Assembly: GCF_046127645.1 (NCBI RefSeq)
Contig: NZ_CP175919.1
Source of the DNA: Clostridium_F caseinilyticum
GTDB taxonomy: Bacteria; Bacillota; Clostridia; Clostridiales; Clostridiaceae
DNA length: 64,000 bases
Strand: one strand, 5' to 3'
This document shows positions 8,606-17,586 of the stretch, piece after piece (positions within the stretch are counted from its first letter, which is position 1; each line of letters opens with the position of its first letter). Position numbers and translations under genes: made by a program. The notes beneath the pieces were generated by a model. That model saw only the letters and a list, made by a program, of their open reading frames with translations. It ran no database searches and had not been told where the DNA came from.

Positions 8606-10195
8606 ATGAAAAAAGAGAAATCACTCAAAAAAGCTACTACTATGTTGTTAATTGCCTTATTTACATTGCCAATAATATTTGCTGGTTGCTCGAATAAAAA
8701 TCAACAATCAGAAAAAGATTCTGAAAAAGGCAAGACAGTAGTTTATGGTGCAGAATTTGAAGATGAAAAATTAAATCCTATATTAGCTCCAGCTTATGCT
8801 AATGATTTAATTTTTAGAGGACTTATGAGATTTGATAAAGATAATAAACCACAATGTGATATTGCAGAATCTTATAAGAAATCTACAGATGGATTAACTT
8901 ATGATTTCAAAATTAAAAAAGGTGTAAAATTTCATGATGGAAAAGAGCTTAAAGCGGAGGATTTTGTATTTACAATAAAGTCAATACAAAATCCTAAAGT
9001 TAATACAGAAATGAAACCAGAATTTAAAGAAGTAAAGGATATAAAAGCTGAAGGGGACTATAATGTTAAAGTTATATTAGCTAAGCCTTTCCCAGCACTT
9101 TTAGACAAACTAACAATTGGAATAGTTCCAAAGCATGCTCTAGAAGGAAAAGATTTAAATAATGCAGAGTTTAATCAAAAACCAATAGGAGCGGGTCCAT
9201 TTAAATTTGTAAAATGGGAAAAAGGTAATAATATAACATTATCAAAATTTGAAGACTATTATGATAAAAATAAAACAGGAAATGTAGAAAAATTTATATT
9301 TAAATTTATACCAGACTATAATGTACGTGCTATGCAGCTTGAAACAGGAGAAATTGATTTAGCTTATGTAGAACCAAGTCAAGTAGCTAAATTAAAAAAA
9401 TTAGAAAAAATAAAAATATATAATGAAAATACAGCAGATTATAGATGCTTTATGTTTAACATGAGAAAAGAATTATGGAAAGATGTTAATGTTCGTAAAG
9501 CTTTTAATTATGCCGTAGATAGAAAAGGTATGGTAGATGGAATATTAAAAGGTTTTGGAGTAGAAGCATATTCACCACTTCAAAAAAATAAATTTAATAA
9601 TGCTAATGTAGAAAAATATTCGTATAATTTAGAAAAGGCTAATGAATTGTTGGATAAAGCAGGCTGGAAAAAAGGACAAGATGGTATACGAGAAAAGGAT
9701 GGAAAGAAATTTGAATTTACTTTAACTGCACCAAGTACTGATGAAGTTAGAGTGAAAATAGCTAATTATTTAGCCTCTCAATTCAAAAAAATGGGAGTTA
9801 CTGTTAAAGTTGCAGCTTTAGATTGGAATGCTATAAAAATAGATGAATGTGAAGCTTTTGTATTAGGATGGGGAAGTCCATATGATGCAGATGATCATAC
9901 ATATAAATTATTCCATTCAAGTCAAATAGAGAATGGTAACAATTTTGGAGCCTATTCGAATCCTAAAGTAGACAAATTATTAGAAGAAGGAAGAACCACA
10001 GAAGATGAAGGAAAGAGAAAAGAAATATATGAGCAACTTCAAGAGGAGTTAGCTAATGACCCACCATATAATTTTGAAATCTATGTAAACGCTATATATG
10101 CTGTAAACAAAAAGGTTACAGGAATAAAAGAAAAAATATTAGGACATCACGGAGCTGGATTCATATGGAATGCAGAGGAGTGGAAGGTTCAATGA
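8606..10195 (+). CDS. ABC importer substrate-binding lipoprotein, peptide/nickel class (SBP_bac_5)
   Basis: 529 aa from the ATG at 8606, preceded by AGGAGG; an in-frame ATG at 8564 would add 14 residues in front of an otherwise clean signal peptide. The lipobox IFAGC sits at the end of the signal sequence. The mature part is a cluster C binding protein (SBP_bac_5): GLMRFDKDNKPQCDIAESY, VKFHDGKELKAEDFVF, the GAGPFKF turn and NVRKAFNYAVDR are family hallmarks. The ligand cannot be told from the sequence (peptide, nickel complex or another solute). First gene of a five-gene operon behind a sigma-54 promoter. Confidence 0.9.
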   Translation: MKKEKSLKKATTMLLIALFTLPIIFAGCSNKNQQSEKDSEKGKTVVYGAEFEDEKLNPILAPAYANDLIFRGLMRFDKDNKPQCDIAESYKKSTDGLTYDFKIKKGVKFHDGKELKAEDFVFTIKSIQNPKVNTEMKPEFKEVKDIKAEGDYNVKVILAKPFPALLDKLTIGIVPKHALEGKDLNNAEFNQKPIGAGPFKFVKWEKGNNITLSKFEDYYDKNKTGNVEKFIFKFIPDYNVRAMQLETGEIDLAYVEPSQVAKLKKLEKIKIYNENTADYRCFMFNMRKELWKDVNVRKAFNYAVDRKGMVDGILKGFGVEAYSPLQKNKFNNANVEKYSYNLEKANELLDKAGWKKGQDGIREKDGKKFEFTLTAPSTDEVRVKIANYLASQFKKMGVTVKVAALDWNAIKIDECEAFVLGWGSPYDADDHTYKLFHSSQIENGNNFGAYSNPKVDKLLEEGRTTEDEGKRKEIYEQLQEELANDPPYNFEIYVNAIYAVNKKVTGIKEKILGHHGAGFIWNAEEWKVQ

Positions 10196-11148
10196 CCTTA
10201 ACGCATATACTAAAAAGATTAGGACAGGGCACATTGATTATATTTTTTTTAAGTATAATATCATTTTTTATCATAAATGCTGCGCCGGGAGATCCGGCGG
10301 TAGCTATTTATGGTGGTAAAGCCGATAGATTAACTAATTTAGAAAGAGAGAGAATAGTAAAAAATTATGGGTTAGATAAACCTGTAATGGAAAGATACAT
10401 AAAATGGTCTGGTCAAATGATAAAAGGAGATATGGGTATATCGTACATAGAAGGGAGACCAGTATCACAGATATTGAAGGAAAAAATCCCAAATACTATG
10501 GTGCTTTTCATAAATTCTATACTTTTGATAAGTTTAATTTCAATGATTTTGGGATTAAAGGCAGGATTTAATGAAGGATCTGTGTGGGATAAACTACTTA
10601 GCACTCTAAGTATAATATTTTATTCTGTACCACCTTTTTGGTTAGCTCTTATTTTTATATTAGTATTTTCTGTTTATACAGGTTGGTTGCCTTCCTCAGG
10701 AAATATGAGTATAGACGGTGAAGGAAATATTTTAGATATACTAAAACATGCTATATTACCTGTAGCAGTAATAGTGATTACTCATGTAGGTGCTTATTCA
10801 AGATTTATACAAGAAAAAGTGAAGGAAGAGAATAAAAGCTATTATGTTATGGTAGCTAGAGCAAATGGAATATTAGAAAAGAAAATAAGAAAAGGAATAA
10901 CTAAAAACGCATTAGTACCTTTTATAAATTACTTAGGCATAACAATTCCTACTTTCTTTAGTGGATCTGTAATGATAGAAACAGTTTTTTCATGGCCTGG
11001 CCTTGGAATGCTTACAGTTAAATCAGCTAACTCAAGAGATTATCCATTGCTTATGGGATCTATATTTATAACTGGGATTTTAGTTGTTTTATGTATGATG
11101 GTTACAGATATAATAGAAATAATAGCCAATCCACATCTTAGAAAGTAG
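10192..11148 (+). CDS. ABC permease, NikB/DppB-like
   Basis: 318 aa from the ATG at 10192, which overlaps the previous stop as ATGA; GAGGAG precedes it, so the upstream in-frame ATG at 10165 inside the previous gene is unlikely. Six hydrophobic spans, the N-terminal family motif NAAPGDPA, and the cytoplasmic EAA loop (VARANGILEKKI) that docks on the ATPases. It pairs with the next permease to make the heterodimeric channel of the importer. Confidence 0.9.
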   Translation: MTLTHILKRLGQGTLIIFFLSIISFFIINAAPGDPAVAIYGGKADRLTNLERERIVKNYGLDKPVMERYIKWSGQMIKGDMGISYIEGRPVSQILKEKIPNTMVLFINSILLISLISMILGLKAGFNEGSVWDKLLSTLSIIFYSVPPFWLALIFILVFSVYTGWLPSSGNMSIDGEGNILDILKHAILPVAVIVITHVGAYSRFIQEKVKEENKSYYVMVARANGILEKKIRKGITKNALVPFINYLGITIPTFFSGSVMIETVFSWPGLGMLTVKSANSRDYPLLMGSIFITGILVVLCMMVTDIIEIIANPHLRK

Positions 11149-11156
11149 GTGCAAAT

Positions 11157-11957
11157 ATGAATAAAAAATCTTATAGAATATGGATTATGATTTTTGCAAT
11201 AATAATATTAAGTTCTGTTTTTGCACCCATAATAACTAAGTTTAATCCTTATGAAGTGGAACTTACAAAGGTGCTTATTGGACCTAATAAAGTGCATATA
11301 ATGGGTACGGATAGCATGGGAAGAGATGTATTTTCAAGAATATTGTATGGAGGAAGAGTCTCTTTAAGTGTAGCTTTATTATCTGTATTAATATCTACGA
11401 TTGTAGGAACTTTATATGGTGTCATAAGTGGATATTTTGGTGGAAAAACAGATAGTATTATGATGAGGATATTGGATACATTTTTAGCCATTCCCACATT
11501 AGTAATAATGCTTGCTCTTCAATCCATTATAAGAGGTGGTATAGTAAGTATGATTATAATAATGGGACTTACAGGGTGGCTTCAAACTGCAAGAATAGTA
11601 AGATCTCAAGTAATGAGTATAAAAAATAAAAATTATGTTAAGGCAGCAAAAGTGCTTGGAACTCCAATCTATAAAATTATGATAAATCATCTTCTAAGAA
11701 ATAGTTTACCAGCTATATTAGTTATATCCATTTTAAATTGTGCTCAAGCGGTTTTTACAGAAGTTTCTATGAGTTTTTTAGGTATAGGAGTGCCACAAGG
11801 AATGCCCTCTTGGGGGAGTATGCTAAGTTGTGCTCAAAATGATATATTATCAGGTGCTTGGTGGATAGCTTTTTACCCGGGTATATTTACAGTAATATCC
11901 ATGCTTAGTATAAATTTTATAGGAGAAGGTATTAAGAAAAAATTAGCTGTTTATTAA
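11157..11957 (+). CDS. ABC permease, NikC/DppC-like
   Basis: 266 aa, 8 nt after the previous stop. It has the usual N-terminal span, the family motif HIMGTDSMGRDVFSRILYGG at about 48-67, and an EAA loop (YVKAAKVLGTPIYKI). Second channel subunit of the importer; length and order are those of the nickel/peptide family. Confidence 0.9.
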   Translation: MNKKSYRIWIMIFAIIILSSVFAPIITKFNPYEVELTKVLIGPNKVHIMGTDSMGRDVFSRILYGGRVSLSVALLSVLISTIVGTLYGVISGYFGGKTDSIMMRILDTFLAIPTLVIMLALQSIIRGGIVSMIIIMGLTGWLQTARIVRSQVMSIKNKNYVKAAKVLGTPIYKIMINHLLRNSLPAILVISILNCAQAVFTEVSMSFLGIGVPQGMPSWGSMLSCAQNDILSGAWWIAFYPGIFTVISMLSINFIGEGIKKKLAVY

Positions 11958-12054
11958 GATGAAATTTAATTTTATAAGCATATAGTTATTAGACAATTTT
12001 ACTAATTAACGGATTTTTATAAATAGTTTATTTAACCTTTTAGGAGGGAATAGT

Positions 12055-12849
12055 TTGAATATTTTAGAAGTCGAAGGACTTAAAATAGAAGAAGAGCAAA
12101 ATAAAAAAAATTTAGTTAATAATGCTGATTTTGAAATAGAAAAAGGAAAGATAACTTGTATAGTAGGAGAAAGTGGAAGTGGGAAGACAATGACAGCCAT
12201 GTCTATAATAGCAATGCTTCCAGAAGGAGTAAAAGCTACAAAGGGGAGAATAATTTTTAATGGAGAAAATATTTTTAGTTTTTCTAAAGAGAAACTAAGA
12301 AATTTTAGAGGGAAAAAAATTTTTTCTATATTTCAAAATTCTATAAATTGTTTTAACCCTTCTGTAATTATGGAAACACAAATATATGATATGATATGTA
12401 GCCATTATAATATGGATAAGAAAAGTTTCCAAGAAAAAATTATAAATATAATGAGAAATATTAATTTAAAAAATCCTGAAGTTTTATTAAAACAGTATCC
12501 TTTTCAGTTAAGTGGAGGTATGCTTCAGAGAATGATGATTGCATCCGCAATAATTATGGAACCAGATATAATTATTGCAGATGAACCGACTACTGCCTTA
12601 GATTTGGTATCTCAAAAAGATATATTAAATCAATTTAAAATGATAAAAGAAAAGTTGAGTACTACAGTATTGATGATAACTCATGATTTTGGGGTAGTGG
12701 CAGAAATTGCAGATAATGTGGTAATTATGCGAAATGGAAATATTATAGAAAGAGGAACTGTATATAACATATTTGATAATCCTAAAGAAGATTATACTAA
12801 GATTTTAATAGATGCTACATTTAAAAGAGAGGTAACTGATGTATGTTAG
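12055..12849 (+). CDS. ABC importer ATPase, NikD/DppD-like
   Basis: 264 aa with a TTG start after TTAGGAGGGAATAG. Walker A GESGSGKT, signature LSGGM, Walker B IIIADEPT, H-loop ITHD. The 97-bp gap after the permease holds no visible terminator, so it is probably co-transcribed. It forms the ATPase heterodimer with the next gene, whose start it overlaps by 7 nt. Confidence 0.9.
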   Translation: MNILEVEGLKIEEEQNKKNLVNNADFEIEKGKITCIVGESGSGKTMTAMSIIAMLPEGVKATKGRIIFNGENIFSFSKEKLRNFRGKKIFSIFQNSINCFNPSVIMETQIYDMICSHYNMDKKSFQEKIINIMRNINLKNPEVLLKQYPFQLSGGMLQRMMIASAIIMEPDIIIADEPTTALDLVSQKDILNQFKMIKEKLSTTVLMITHDFGVVAEIADNVVIMRNGNIIERGTVYNIFDNPKEDYTKILIDATFKREVTDVC

Positions 12850-13655
12850 AAGTTAAAAATGTAGTGAAAAATTATAATTCTAAATTAAATTTATTTAAAA
12901 AAAACAAAGTAGATTTTAAAGCTATAGACAATGTATCCTTTAGATTAGAAGAAGGAGAAACTATAGGACTTGTTGGAGAATCAGGCTGCGGTAAAAGTAC
13001 ATTAGGAAGGCTTATTTTAAGACTAGAAAATGTTACACAAGGTTTAATAAAATACAAAGGGAATAATATATGGAGTTTTAAAGGAAAGAAACTAAAAAAT
13101 TTTAGAAAAGAATGTCAGATAATATTTCAAGACACCTATTGTTCTTTAAATCCCAATATTAAAGTAATAGATTCCCTTATGGAGCCTTTAGATAATTTTT
13201 ATACTGAATTATCTAAAGATGAAAAAACAAATAAAATAGAAAATATCATAGGATTTGCTAAATTAGATAAGGGTGTATTAGAAAAATATCCTTCATCTAT
13301 AAGTGGAGGGGAGAGACAAAGGATAAACATATGTAGAGCTTTGCTTTTAGAACCTAAACTTTTAATTTGTGATGAAATAATATCCAGCTTAGATGTATGT
13401 ACTCAGGTATCAATAATAAGTATGATAAAGGAACTAAGAGAAAAAAGTAATACAGCTATATTATTTATCTCACATGATATAAGTGTTGTGGATTATCTTT
13501 GTGATAAGATTATTGTAATGGAATCTGGGAAAATAATAGAATTTATAGAAAATAAAAGGTTAGGCTTATATTCATGTAAAAAAGATTATACAAAAAAGCT
13601 TTTATCTTCCGTTCCAATAACCCATCCTTCCAAAAGGGTAAATACTATTTATTAA
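12843..13655 (+). CDS. ABC importer ATPase, NikE/DppF-like
   Basis: 270 aa, starting inside the end of the previous gene. Walker A GESGCGKS, signature ISGGE, Walker B LLICDEIISSLD, H-loop ISHD. After the catalytic Glu the usual Pro-Thr (DEPTSALD) is Ile-Ile, a substitution that leaves the Walker B Asp and Glu intact. The C terminus (KKLLSSVPITHPSKR) is the usual oligopeptide/dipeptide ATPase tail. Confidence 0.9.
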   Translation: MLEVKNVVKNYNSKLNLFKKNKVDFKAIDNVSFRLEEGETIGLVGESGCGKSTLGRLILRLENVTQGLIKYKGNNIWSFKGKKLKNFRKECQIIFQDTYCSLNPNIKVIDSLMEPLDNFYTELSKDEKTNKIENIIGFAKLDKGVLEKYPSSISGGERQRINICRALLLEPKLLICDEIISSLDVCTQVSIISMIKELREKSNTAILFISHDISVVDYLCDKIIVMESGKIIEFIENKRLGLYSCKKDYTKKLLSSVPITHPSKRVNTIY

Positions 13656-13672
13656 TAGATTAATATGTTAAT

Positions 13673-13852
13673 AATATGACTACTTAATATAAAATTTAGA
13701 GTATAAAATCTAAATTTTATTAGAACCTCCTTTGAATAAGAATAGTAATGCTTTGTTTCAAATATGATCAAAGTATAGGCGATTAAACCCCATAATATGT
13801 TAAATAATATTGTTAAATAAAAAGTGAATATCTAGTGTTAAGTAGTCATATT
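13673..13852. repeat. 180-bp segment bounded by 15-bp perfect inverted repeats
   Basis: AATATGACTACTTAA (13673-13687) and its exact reverse complement (13838-13852). Too long for a simple terminator loop; may be the remains of a small non-autonomous element. No flanking target duplication was recognised. Confidence 0.4.
13690..13722 (+). terminator. Probable terminator of the importer operon
   Basis: TAAAATTTAGA (13690-13700) and TCTAAATTTTA (13709-13719) form an 11-bp stem 35 bp after the last operon gene, with TATT following. Confidence 0.55.
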
Positions 13853-13855
13853 TTA

Positions 13856-13900
13856 AAGAGTTGAATATAAATTTTAATGAATTTATGTTCAACTCTTATT
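13856..13900. terminator. Long hairpin, possible terminator
   Basis: AAGAGTTGAATATAAATT (13856-13873) pairs with 13880-13897 with one mismatch. The T tract is weak. Confidence 0.45.
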
Positions 13901-14083
13901 TAATATAAATGTTTACTATAAATTTAAATTTTATATATAATATACTAACAAAAACAGTATACAATATAGGATATATATATATATTATGAATATTAATTAT
14001 AATAATTAAAAATGTTAAAATTATTATATGACTAATTTGTTATAATAGATTATTTGTTTTATAAGTATTTGGGAGGAATATGT

Positions 14084-14596
14084 ATGACTAAAGGTATAAG
14101 GATGCTAATAATTTTTTTATTAGTAAGTATAATAATAGCATTTTTTTGTACCTCTTTAATTATGGATGATAGAAAAGAATCAGAAAAGGCTTTTAAAGAA
14201 TATATAAATTTACTATATACTGTTAAACCTAAAAGTAAGAGCAATAGAAATATGACTTTACAACAGGTATATAAAGAAAATATTTTTGAAGATGTAATGA
14301 CAGAAAGTGCTTATAATACTTTGTGGAGAGATCAGATTCCATTAGTATTATCACTTATAGCTAATAGAAATAGTTATAATGTGAAAGTTAATAATATAGA
14401 TATAGAAAAGTATAATAAAAATAAGGATGGAACAACTACCTATACTTATAATGTGGACTTAAATATATTTTCTTCTTTAGATAAAAAACATATGAGAAAA
14501 AGTTTAAAGGGAAAAGCTACTTTAAAGAAAATTAAATTCAAATGGAAAATTGTAAAAGATAAACAGTTTAATTTAGAAAAAATTCTTTTAGAATAA
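14084..14596 (+). CDS. Hypothetical membrane-anchored extracytoplasmic protein
   Basis: 170 aa from the ATG at 14084, which follows GGGAGGAATATGT; an in-frame ATG at 14054 lies before this ribosome binding site. One membrane segment (about 5-24), then a soluble, strongly basic domain with a central stretch of alternating hydrophobic residues (TTYTYNVDLNIFSS) that suggests beta strands, as in NTF2-like folds. I do not recognise the family. It stands alone between terminators. Confidence 0.65.
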   Translation: MTKGIRMLIIFLLVSIIIAFFCTSLIMDDRKESEKAFKEYINLLYTVKPKSKSNRNMTLQQVYKENIFEDVMTESAYNTLWRDQIPLVLSLIANRNSYNVKVNNIDIEKYNKNKDGTTTYTYNVDLNIFSSLDKKHMRKSLKGKATLKKIKFKWKIVKDKQFNLEKILLE

Positions 14597-14702
14597 GGGC
14601 GTTAACAATATTTAATATAGATGATATATAATATAAGAATATTTAAATATATTTTAAATAAAGTATAATATGTAAAGAACTTAAAATAAATATTTATCAA
14701 AT

Positions 14703-14740
14703 AAAAAGTAACACTTATAATTTATAAGTGTTACTTTTTT
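14703..14740. terminator. Bidirectional intrinsic terminator
   Basis: Near-perfect 18-bp stem (AAAAAGTAACACTTATAA with its complement) with a T tract on both strands; ends the gene at 14084 and could end the minus-strand znuCB operon. A second 8-bp hairpin (CTTGTATC/GATACAAG, 14771-14797) lies between it and znuB. Confidence 0.8.
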
Positions 14741-14884
14741 CATAAAGGGGATCTTAAAACTTTTAATTGTCTTGTATCTTTTGGGGGAGGATACAAGAAT
14801 GATATAAATAATATTACTTAATAATTATTATTTATAAATATTTTATACCATTTATTATCATAAGTCAATGATTAAGAAATAATT

Positions 14885-15673
14885 TTATTTAATTTTTTTA
14901 AATATCATAACTATAAGCAAAACAAAAACAGAAATAAGTGCTGTTATTCCTCCAGGAGAACAATCTAAATAATAGGATAAAAATAAAGCAGATATTACGT
15001 CAAATATACTTATAAATATAGATAAAAATAAAGTGATTTTAAAACCTTTTTTAAATTGTAGGGCAGTGGCTACAGGTAAGGCTATTAAGGAACTTAAAAC
15101 CAAAACTCCAACAATTCTAATAGATACAGATATGGTGGCTGCTACTAAAATAGAAAAAATATAATTTATAAGTTTTACTTTTATATTAGCTACGTTAGCC
15201 CCTTCTTCATCAAAGGCTATATATAAAAGTTCATTATGTAATAAAATTAATGTAAGGCAGGATATTATGCTTAATATAAATACAGTTAAGAGTTCGCCTT
15301 TTGATACTGTAAGAATACTTCCAAATAGGAAAGAGTTTATATTACCTGAAGCCTTACCAGAGCTTACTAAGGTTATAGCAATACCTACACTTAAAGAGAG
15401 AACTATAGATAAAATAAGTTCTGCATATCTCTTATAATAATTTCTTAAAAATTCTATAAAAACTCCTGCTATGGAAGTAAATACAAATGCGCTTAATATA
15501 GGATTATATCCTAAGGATAATCCTATGGCTATTCCTGCCAAAGAACTATGAGCTAAGGTATCTCCAATCATTGAATATCTTCTAAGCACCAAATAGATAC
15601 CTATACTAGGACATAAAATGGATATAAATATAGAAATAATTAAAGCTGTTTTCATAAAAGTGTAACTTAGCAT
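14885..15673 (-). CDS. znuB: Zinc/manganese ABC permease, ZnuB-like (ABC-3 family)
   Basis: 262 aa with about eight hydrophobic spans. Family features: YLVLRRYSMIGDTLAHSSLAG near the N terminus (residues 27-47) and SSLIALPVATAL in the second half. It overlaps the ATPase stop by one base (TAATG). With the ATPase and the divergent binding protein it makes a metal importer. The His-rich binding protein points to zinc over manganese; this is inference. Confidence 0.88.
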   Translation of the reverse strand: MLSYTFMKTALIISIFISILCPSIGIYLVLRRYSMIGDTLAHSSLAGIAIGLSLGYNPILSAFVFTSIAGVFIEFLRNYYKRYAELILSIVLSLSVGIAITLVSSGKASGNINSFLFGSILTVSKGELLTVFILSIISCLTLILLHNELLYIAFDEEGANVANIKVKLINYIFSILVAATISVSIRIVGVLVLSSLIALPVATALQFKKGFKITLFLSIFISIFDVISALFLSYYLDCSPGGITALISVFVLLIVMIFKKIK

Positions 15674-16326
15674 TACATCACCTCTTTCAATTTTATGTAC
15701 TGCTCTTTTGTGTAAAGTTTTCCAACACCATCTTCAATTCTAAAAAGATGACTTGAATTAGAAAGAGCTGCAGAAATGTTATGTTCTACGGATAAAACCG
15801 TTATATTATGGCAATTATTTAAATGACTTATTATTTTATATATTTCATTTTGACTATTTACATCTATGCCTGTAGAAGGTTCGTCTAATATTAAAAGGTC
15901 TGGTTCTCCCATTAATGCTCTAGCAATGAATATTTTTTGTCTTTGACCTCCAGATAAGTTTCCTATAAGAGAATACCTATATTCTGACATTTTAACAATA
16001 TTTAAGGCTCGCTCTATAGCAGTGGAATCTTTAATTTTTAATACTTTTTTATGACATTTAAGTACTTCTTCCACAGTAATAGGGAAATCAGAATTGAAAT
16101 TTTCATATTTTTGAGGCACATAGCCTATTTTGTTATTTTTTAAATTTATATTCCCTAAGGTAGGTTTCAAAAATCTCAATATAAGTTTTAATAATGTACT
16201 TTTACCACAACCGTTGGAACCAAGGATAGATACATACTGCCCTTTTTTTATATTTAGATTTATACTGTCTAAGATATAAGGTTTTTTCTTAGTATAAGAA
16301 AAACATAGATTATTTATTTCTATCAT
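15673..16326 (-). CDS. znuC: Zinc/manganese ABC importer ATPase, ZnuC-like
   Basis: 217 aa. Walker A GSNGCGKST, Q-loop YVPQKYE, signature LSGGQRQK, Walker B LLILDEPSTG, H-loop EHN. The tail after the H-loop is short, as is common in this family. A GGAGGT site precedes the ATG. First gene of the minus-strand operon, divergent from the binding protein gene. Confidence 0.9.
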   Translation of the reverse strand: MIEINNLCFSYTKKKPYILDSINLNIKKGQYVSILGSNGCGKSTLLKLILRFLKPTLGNINLKNNKIGYVPQKYENFNSDFPITVEEVLKCHKKVLKIKDSTAIERALNIVKMSEYRYSLIGNLSGGQRQKIFIARALMGEPDLLILDEPSTGIDVNSQNEIYKIISHLNNCHNITVLSVEHNISAALSNSSHLFRIEDGVGKLYTKEQYIKLKEVM

Positions 16327-16393
16327 ATTTTACCTCCAATGATATTTTTATAGATAATTTATTTATTTTAAGTTTCATTTATGATATATTATT

Positions 16394-16414
16394 AAATGAA
16401 TTTAATATTCATTT
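16394..16414. promoter_or_regulatory. Palindrome in the divergent znuC/znuA region
   Basis: AAATGAAT and ATTCATTT separated by 5 bp, between the znuC start and the znuA promoter. Candidate operator for the znuC side. Confidence 0.35.
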
Positions 16415-16424
16415 GCAATGAGTG

Positions 16425-16453
16425 TTGACAATTTTTTAATATATGTTTATATT
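16425..16453 (+). promoter_or_regulatory. Sigma-A promoter of znuA
   Basis: TTGACA (16425-16430), 17-bp spacer, TATATT (16448-16453). Transcription would start near 16460, about 85 nt before the znuA start. Confidence 0.7.
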
Positions 16454-16464
16454 ATACATATAAA

Positions 16465-16479
16465 TGCAAATAGTTTGCA
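16465..16479 (+). promoter_or_regulatory. Fur/Zur-type operator candidate
   Basis: TGCAAAT-A-GTTTGCA is a 15-bp inverted repeat in the 7-1-7 format of Fur-family boxes (one mismatch next to the centre), placed just after the predicted start of znuA transcription, which fits repression by metal. Confidence 0.5.
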
Positions 16480-16544
16480 ACAACTTATGAAAAATATTAA
16501 TAGTAATTATGTATAAATAATTATTCTAAATAAGGAGTGATACC

Positions 16545-17483
16545 GTGAAAAAAATATTAAGCTTTATTTTAATTCTATCCAATATAATGTTTTTTACAGC
16601 TTGTTCAGCGCAAAATAAAGAAAGTTTTTCCTCAAAGGATGGAAAAGTTAAAGTAGTAGTTTCTTTTAATCCTCTTAAGGAATATGTAAAAGCTATAGGC
16701 AAAGATAAAGTAGAAATAAAATCTATAATTCCAGAAGGTTCAGAGCCCCATGATTTTGAACCTAAAATAAGAGACATGGAATCTATAGGTAATGCTAATA
16801 TATTTGTATACAATGGCTTTGGTATGGAATCATGGGTAGATAAAACATTGAATAATATAGACAATAAAGATCTAGTTGTAGTAGAAGCATCTAAAAATGT
16901 TACCCCTTTAAAAAATAAGGAATTAGAAGAGGAGCATAATGATGAACACAAAGGTAAAGATAACCATGAGCATGGACAATATGATCCTCATACTTGGTTA
17001 AGTATAAATGCTGCAATAAAACAATCAGAAGTTATAAAAGATGCTTTAGTTAAAGTGGATCCTAAAAATAAGAATTACTATGAAAATAACTATAAAGATT
17101 TTAAAGAAGGTTTGGAAAAGCTATATAATGAATATAAGAATAAATTTGAAAGTGTAAAGGGTAATCATTTTGTAACAGGTCATGCAGCGTTTGGATATTT
17201 ATGTAGAGACTTTAATTTGGAACAAAATAGTGTGGAAAATGTCTTTGCAGAAGGAGAACCAACCACTAAAAAAATGCAGAAATTGATAGATTATTGTAAA
17301 AAGAATAATATAAAAACAGTGTTTTTAGAAGAGAACGTAAGTGAAGATGTATCTAAGACTTTAGCAAAAGAAGTAGGCGCTAAAGTAGAAAAAATTTATA
17401 CCTTAACTAAATCAGTAGATAATAAAGGATACATAGAAGTGATGCAATATAATTTAGAAAAAATATATGAAAGTTTAAAATAA
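16545..17483 (+). CDS. znuA: Zinc-binding lipoprotein of ABC importer, ZnuA-like
   Basis: 312 aa; start GTG after AAGGAGTGATACC. Lipobox FTACS after a short signal peptide. Cluster A-I metal binding protein: PLKEYVKAIG, GSEPHDFEP (His ligand), an acidic His-rich loop (EEHNDEHKGKDNHEHGQYD), DPHTWLS, TGHAAFGYL and FLEENV. The His-rich loop is typical of zinc rather than manganese carriers. It is divergent from znuCB and has its own promoter and Fur-type box. Confidence 0.9.
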   Translation: MKKILSFILILSNIMFFTACSAQNKESFSSKDGKVKVVVSFNPLKEYVKAIGKDKVEIKSIIPEGSEPHDFEPKIRDMESIGNANIFVYNGFGMESWVDKTLNNIDNKDLVVVEASKNVTPLKNKELEEEHNDEHKGKDNHEHGQYDPHTWLSINAAIKQSEVIKDALVKVDPKNKNYYENNYKDFKEGLEKLYNEYKNKFESVKGNHFVTGHAAFGYLCRDFNLEQNSVENVFAEGEPTTKKMQKLIDYCKKNNIKTVFLEENVSEDVSKTLAKEVGAKVEKIYTLTKSVDNKGYIEVMQYNLEKIYESLK

Positions 17484-17501
17484 TATAAATTATTATGAAA
17501 T

Positions 17502-17584
17502 AAAAGTCTTTCTTATAATATTATCTTAAAATCCTTATTCTTTGTAAGGAAAATATAAGATGATTTTACAAGAAAGGCTTTTTA
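17502..17584. terminator. Long bidirectional terminator hairpin
   Basis: AAAGTCTTTCTT and AAGAAAGGCTTTTT pair across an inner TCCTT/AAGGA hairpin; placed between convergent znuA and the psiE-like gene. Confidence 0.7.
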
Positions 17585-17586
17585 AT

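Larger units (their letters stand above)
13656..14083. other. Intergenic region with two hairpins and a 15-bp inverted repeat
   Basis: 428 bp without a supported gene. It holds a terminator-like hairpin (13690-13722), a second long hairpin (13856-13900) and a perfect 15-bp inverted repeat, AATATGACTACTTAA at 13673-13687 with its complement at 13838-13852, enclosing 150 bp. No coding remnant is visible inside. Confidence 0.6.

Noticed and set aside
8401..8628. 75-codon minus-strand frame before the importer operon
   Set aside because: It overlaps the sigma-54 promoter, the operator array and the start of the binding protein gene; composition is not protein-like.
12843..13655. Loss of function in the second importer ATPase because of DEII in place of DEPT
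   Set aside because: The Walker B Asp and catalytic Glu remain and the other motifs are intact; variation after DE is known in this family.
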